Part shown: positions 32,760 through 35,091 of the stretch, piece by piece
How positions within the stretch are numbered: position 1 is the stretch's first letter
Layout of the letters: every line of letters starts with the position of its first letter
NCBI RefSeq assembly: GCF_000723405.1
Contig: NZ_CCAE010000048.1
Span: 1-35,091, forward strand
DNA length: 35,091 nt
Source of the DNA: Hydrogenophaga intermedia
GTDB lineage: Bacteria > Pseudomonadota > Gammaproteobacteria > Burkholderiales > Burkholderiaceae_C
Reading direction: 5' to 3'
Notes under the pieces: generated by a model
The model's input: only the letters and a program-made list of their open reading frames with translations
Database searches by the model: none
What the model was told of the DNA's origin: nothing
Translations under genes and position numbers: made by a program

Positions 32760-32764
32760 TGATT
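32760..32764 (+). repeat. Target-site duplication TGATT, right of the mer transposon
   Basis: Second copy of the duplication at 28822-28826, directly outside the right inverted repeat. Confidence 0.9.
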
Positions 32765-32781
32765 GGCGATGGCTTCGGTCA

Positions 32782-33944
32782 GGTAAGGTCTGCGCAATGC
32801 GCTTTGAGATGTGCTGATGCCGACAGGCCAAGCCAATTGGCGGTGTCAGCGGCGCCAAGGCTGTGCATTGGGCCGTTTTCGGCCCATTTGCCGGCCATTT
32901 GGCCGTCTGCAGACGCACTCATGCCTGCGCTCCCATCAAAGTTCGCCGCGCCATCCACAGGTTGGACAGCGCAAACAGCGTGTGCAGCTGCGCGGTGTTT
33001 TTGGCCAGCCCGCGGTAACGCACCTTGACGTGGCCGAACTGGCGCTTGATGACCCGAAAGGGGTGCTCCACCTTGGCCCGGATGCTGGCCTTCAGGCGTT
33101 CGAGCTGATCGGTCAGGTCGTCGACGAGTTTGGTCTTGTCCAACTCGCGTCGCTTGCCCGGGCGCATCGCGACGTTCCAGCGCACGCCGGCTTTGGCGTC
33201 GGGGCGCTTGTCGGCGCCCTGGTACCCGGCATCGCCCCAGGCTTCGCTCTCTTCACCATGCAGCAGCGTGTTGGCTTCCACCACGTCGTTGACGCTGCCG
33301 GCCGTGCCGCGCACGGTGTGCACCAGGCCCGAGTGGGCGTCCACCCCGATGTGGGCCTTCATGCCGAAATACCACTGGTTGCCCTTCTTGCTCTGCTTCA
33401 TCTGCGGGTCGCGTTCGCCCGAGGCGTTCTTGGTCGAACTCGGCGCGGCGGTCAGCGTGGCATCGACCACCGTGCCGGCACGCAGCATCAAGCCCTTGGC
33501 GCCCAGCAGTTCGTTGACCAGCGCCAGGATCTGCGGGGCCAGCTTGTGTTCTTCCAGCAAGCGACGAAAGCGAAGGATGGTGGTTTCGTCTGGCACCGGC
33601 GTGTCCCAGTTCAAGCCTGCGAACTCGCGAAACAGCGGCACGTCGTGCAGCGACTCTTCCATGGCCGGATCGCTCAGCGTGAACCATTGCTGCATGAAAT
33701 GGATGCGCAGCATCGTCTCCACCGCAAACGGCGGGCGACCGCGCCTGCCTTCAGGGGCATACGGCGCGACCAGCCCGACAAGTGCGGCCCATGGCACCAC
33801 GCGCTCCATCTCCGCCAGGAACTCGCGCTTGCGCGTGCGTTTCGTTGTCAGGTTCAGGCCCAGGTCGGCTTGTTTCATGGCGTCGATTGTCCGTGCGCTC
33901 CCGCGTTCATCAGCACATCGGAAGCCGATTTGTGCAGACCTTCC
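32782..33944. mobile_element. IS5-family insertion sequence, about 1163 bp
   Basis: It is bounded by imperfect inverted repeats of about 37 bases: the left end runs GGTAAGGTCTGCGCAA and on to GATGTGCTGATG, the right end (complement) GGAAGGTCTGCACAA and on to GATGTGCTGATG. The flanks show TCA, or TCAG if one base is assigned outside, on both sides (32779-32782 and 33945-33948), the short duplication expected for IS5-family elements. The transposase is on the minus strand. It lies 22 bases from the mer transposon inside the same broken gene. Confidence 0.88.
32919..33878 (-). CDS. IS5-family DDE transposase
   Basis: A 319-residue transposase. The N-terminal region contains RGRPPFAVETMLRIHFMQQW, typical of IS5. 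The catalytic triad is visible as Asp139 (GTVVDATLT), Asp216 (WGDAGYQGADKR) and Glu271 (AKVEHPFRVIKRQFG, the IS5 Y/R-rich C-terminal motif). It is full length and apparently functional. The start at 33878 and stop at 32919 both lie within the inverted repeats. Confidence 0.93.
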   Translation of the reverse strand: MKQADLGLNLTTKRTRKREFLAEMERVVPWAALVGLVAPYAPEGRRGRPPFAVETMLRIHFMQQWFTLSDPAMEESLHDVPLFREFAGLNWDTPVPDETTILRFRRLLEEHKLAPQILALVNELLGAKGLMLRAGTVVDATLTAAPSSTKNASGERDPQMKQSKKGNQWYFGMKAHIGVDAHSGLVHTVRGTAGSVNDVVEANTLLHGEESEAWGDAGYQGADKRPDAKAGVRWNVAMRPGKRRELDKTKLVDDLTDQLERLKASIRAKVEHPFRVIKRQFGHVKVRYRGLAKNTAQLHTLFALSNLWMARRTLMGAQA

Positions 33945-34131
33945 TCAGCACGGGGCGCAGGTCAGCGCCTTTGAATCGCAGTGACATGGATGAAATCTCC
34001 TGTGTGGAAGAATGAGAAAGGCCTCCATCCGATGGGATGAAGGGCCTGTAGTGCACGCGGCCGGAACGGCTGGAACGCCGTGGCGGATGCCTCGGGTCAG
34101 CCGCAGGACCGCCCGGTTTCGCTGCGGGGCG

Positions 34132-34956
34132 TCATGCCGGGACGGCTTGGCGCTTACGGGCCGCCTTCGCGTCGAGGATGCTCACGTCGATCTGGCGCCA
34201 GCGCCCGTCGTCGATGAGCCGCTCCAGCACTTCGCCGAGCATGTCGAAATACACCTCGTCGTGCCGATCGACCAGTTCGACCGATTCACCGTTCTGACGG
34301 TGCAGTTCCACCACGTAGGTGTCTCCGCCGCGGTCGTAGAGGATCGTCACCCGGCCCTCGAACTTCGCGGTCGAGACCGTGAAGCTGATCGCCGGCGGGG
34401 TCTCGATGATCTTGGAGGGCGTGGGATCGACCCAGGTGAAGTCGCGGGCACCGGCATCCACCAGCATGTGGGTGATGCGCCGGAAGCGATCGGGGGCCGG
34501 CATCTCCTCCAACTGCTCGATGAGCTGGCCCAACTCCATGCACTGCGGCGTGGGAATGGGCAGCTTGGCCGGCGCCGAGCCGAGGATGTGCCTCGTGATG
34601 GTGTACGGCGTGCCGTCCGAAGTCTTCTCGGTGATGACCTCCGGCGTGTCCGCGCGCAGTCCGTCGAAGCGACGACGGGCATAGGGTTGGACATGCACCT
34701 TGGCGCCTTCGGCAGGAACCGTGGTCACCAGGCTGGGATCGAGCACCGCGAACTCGGAAGGCTTGAGCTTGACGACGATGGCTTCGTCGGTCGCGGCGAC
34801 CACCTTGCCGTCGAAGGGTTGGGGGTCGATGGCAAAGCCCAGCGTTGAGGACAGCGGCTGATCATCGAACACGCGGTACTTGAACGATCGCACGTTGCGG
34901 GGCACATGGCCTGCGACCAGCGAAGGCATCATGGATTTGATGAGGGAACGGTCCAT
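34132..34956 (-). CDS. Conserved ICE protein of unknown function
   Basis: A 274-residue soluble protein. The N-terminus is MDRSLIKSMMPSLVAGHVPR, a beta-rich region spans about 28-110, a helical region (CMELGQLIEQLEEMPAPDRF) lies about 140-160, and the C-terminus is a long amphipathic segment (DEVYFDMLGEVLERLIDDGR). I recognise no catalytic motif. Proteins of this kind sit upstream of DUF3085 and XF1762 in related ICEs. The start at 34956 follows an AAGGAG site. A longer in-frame extension to 35043 would run through a stem-loop and is rejected. Confidence 0.75.
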   Translation of the reverse strand: MDRSLIKSMMPSLVAGHVPRNVRSFKYRVFDDQPLSSTLGFAIDPQPFDGKVVAATDEAIVVKLKPSEFAVLDPSLVTTVPAEGAKVHVQPYARRRFDGLRADTPEVITEKTSDGTPYTITRHILGSAPAKLPIPTPQCMELGQLIEQLEEMPAPDRFRRITHMLVDAGARDFTWVDPTPSKIIETPPAISFTVSTAKFEGRVTILYDRGGDTYVVELHRQNGESVELVDRHDEVYFDMLGEVLERLIDDGRWRQIDVSILDAKAARKRQAVPA

Positions 34957-34977
34957 GGGGAAACTCCTTGAGGAAAA

Positions 34978-35015
34978 ACAAGGGATTCCCCGCCCGCAAG
35001 GGAGAGGACCCTTGT
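34978..35015 (-). promoter_or_regulatory. Intergenic stem-loop
   Basis: ACAAGGG (34978-34984) pairs with CCCTTGT (35009-35015). An inner CCCGC/GCAAGGG region offers an alternative pairing, so two mutually exclusive stems are possible. It lies 22-59 bases upstream of the ATG at 34956. Confidence 0.55.
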
Positions 35016-35091
35016 GGGTTTTGTCGCGTTGACGGTCAAGCAACTTGCTCGTCTATGCTGAGCACTTTGACTGAAAAGGTTTGAACGAGAT

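Larger units (their letters stand above)
28530..33987 (-). pseudogene. DUF3085 family gene split by two mobile elements
   Basis: Three pieces remain: 33945-33987 (start, ATG at 33987 after an AGGAG site), 32760-32781, and 28530-28826 (end). If the Tn3-type transposon, the IS5-type element and one copy of each target duplication are removed, the pieces join into one open frame of 117 codons: MSLRFKGADLRPVLTEAIAN, then QCRIVLVKDQGVYFLAERG, then YAVGCNPDTDPFDDWWHLAG to the stop at 28530. The GCNPDTDPFD motif and THLSL ending are typical of DUF3085. The perfect restoration shows both insertions occurred into an intact gene. Function of the family is unknown. Confidence 0.85.

Noticed and set aside
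22386..35015. CRISPR-like array made of the repeated hairpins
   Set aside because: The stems differ in sequence, the spacing is irregular and each gap holds a gene, so this is not a repeat-spacer array.

Overview
The window is a high-GC (roughly 60-67% by eye) piece of a proteobacterial integrative and conjugative element (ICE) of the SPI-7/PAGI/clc type, meaning the G-type mating-pair-formation system with the 'PFL_47xx' genes. The gene content (RAQPRD protein, PilL_N lipoprotein, TraD of the SXT/TOL subfamily, DUF3275, DUF3577/STY4534, XF1762) and the base composition suggest a Pseudomonas, Xanthomonadaceae or Burkholderiales host. The species cannot be decided from sequence alone.

Layout. 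(1) 1-6412, minus strand: tightly overlapping conjugation genes. Read 5'->3' on the minus strand they run RAQPRD protein, two small membrane proteins, a TraL-like protein, a VirB8/TraE-like protein, a TraK/VirB9-like protein, a TraB/VirB10-like protein, a lipoprotein, and the 5' half of the VirB4-type ATPase traC. traC is cut at about base 78 by foreign sequence that looks like the tip of an IS6-family insertion sequence. (2) 6413-13854, plus strand: a defence cargo inserted head-on into the transfer cluster. It comprises an HTH/PIN-domain gene pair, a complete type III CBASS locus (Cap6/TRIP13 ATPase, a putative second HORMA-type protein, Cap7 HORMA, CD-NTase, NucC), and a Rad50/RloC-like ATPase with a CxxC hook whose ribosome-binding site overlaps the nucC stop. 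(3) 13895-19945, minus strand: the other half of the transfer cluster (PFL_4697 membrane protein, TraD coupling protein, PFL_4695 protein, lytic transglycosylase, PFL_4693 thiol protein, coiled-coil membrane protein, PilL_N lipoprotein). (4) 20047-35091, minus strand: the ICE maintenance block (SF2 helicase with its own rho-independent terminator, two paralogous small proteins, DUF6094-type methyltransferase, small hypotheticals, DUF3275, DUF3577/STY4534, XF1762, DUF3085 and an unnamed 274-aa protein). Most intergenic gaps here contain a GC-rich stem-loop. (5) Inside this block, at 28827-32759, sits a Tn3-family mercury-resistance transposon (merR, merT, merP, merA and a wrecked tnpA). An IS5-family element lies 22 bp away at 32782-33944. 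Both landed in the same DUF3085 gene, which is restored exactly in frame when both elements and one copy of each target duplication are removed.

How it works together. The CBASS enzymes form an abortive-infection circuit: HORMA/TRIP13 sensing controls a CD-NTase whose cyclic trinucleotide activates the DNase NucC. The mer genes import and reduce Hg(II). The ICE itself appears to be decaying: traC is truncated, one small gene has an in-frame TGA at a probable Cys codon, XF1762 is frameshifted, DUF3085 is split, and tnpA of the transposon is deleted internally. Both cargo modules (CBASS and mer) look intact. The most interesting parts are the extra genes flanking the CBASS core (HTH-PIN at the head, Rad50-like ATPase at the tail) and the repeated intergenic stem-loops.
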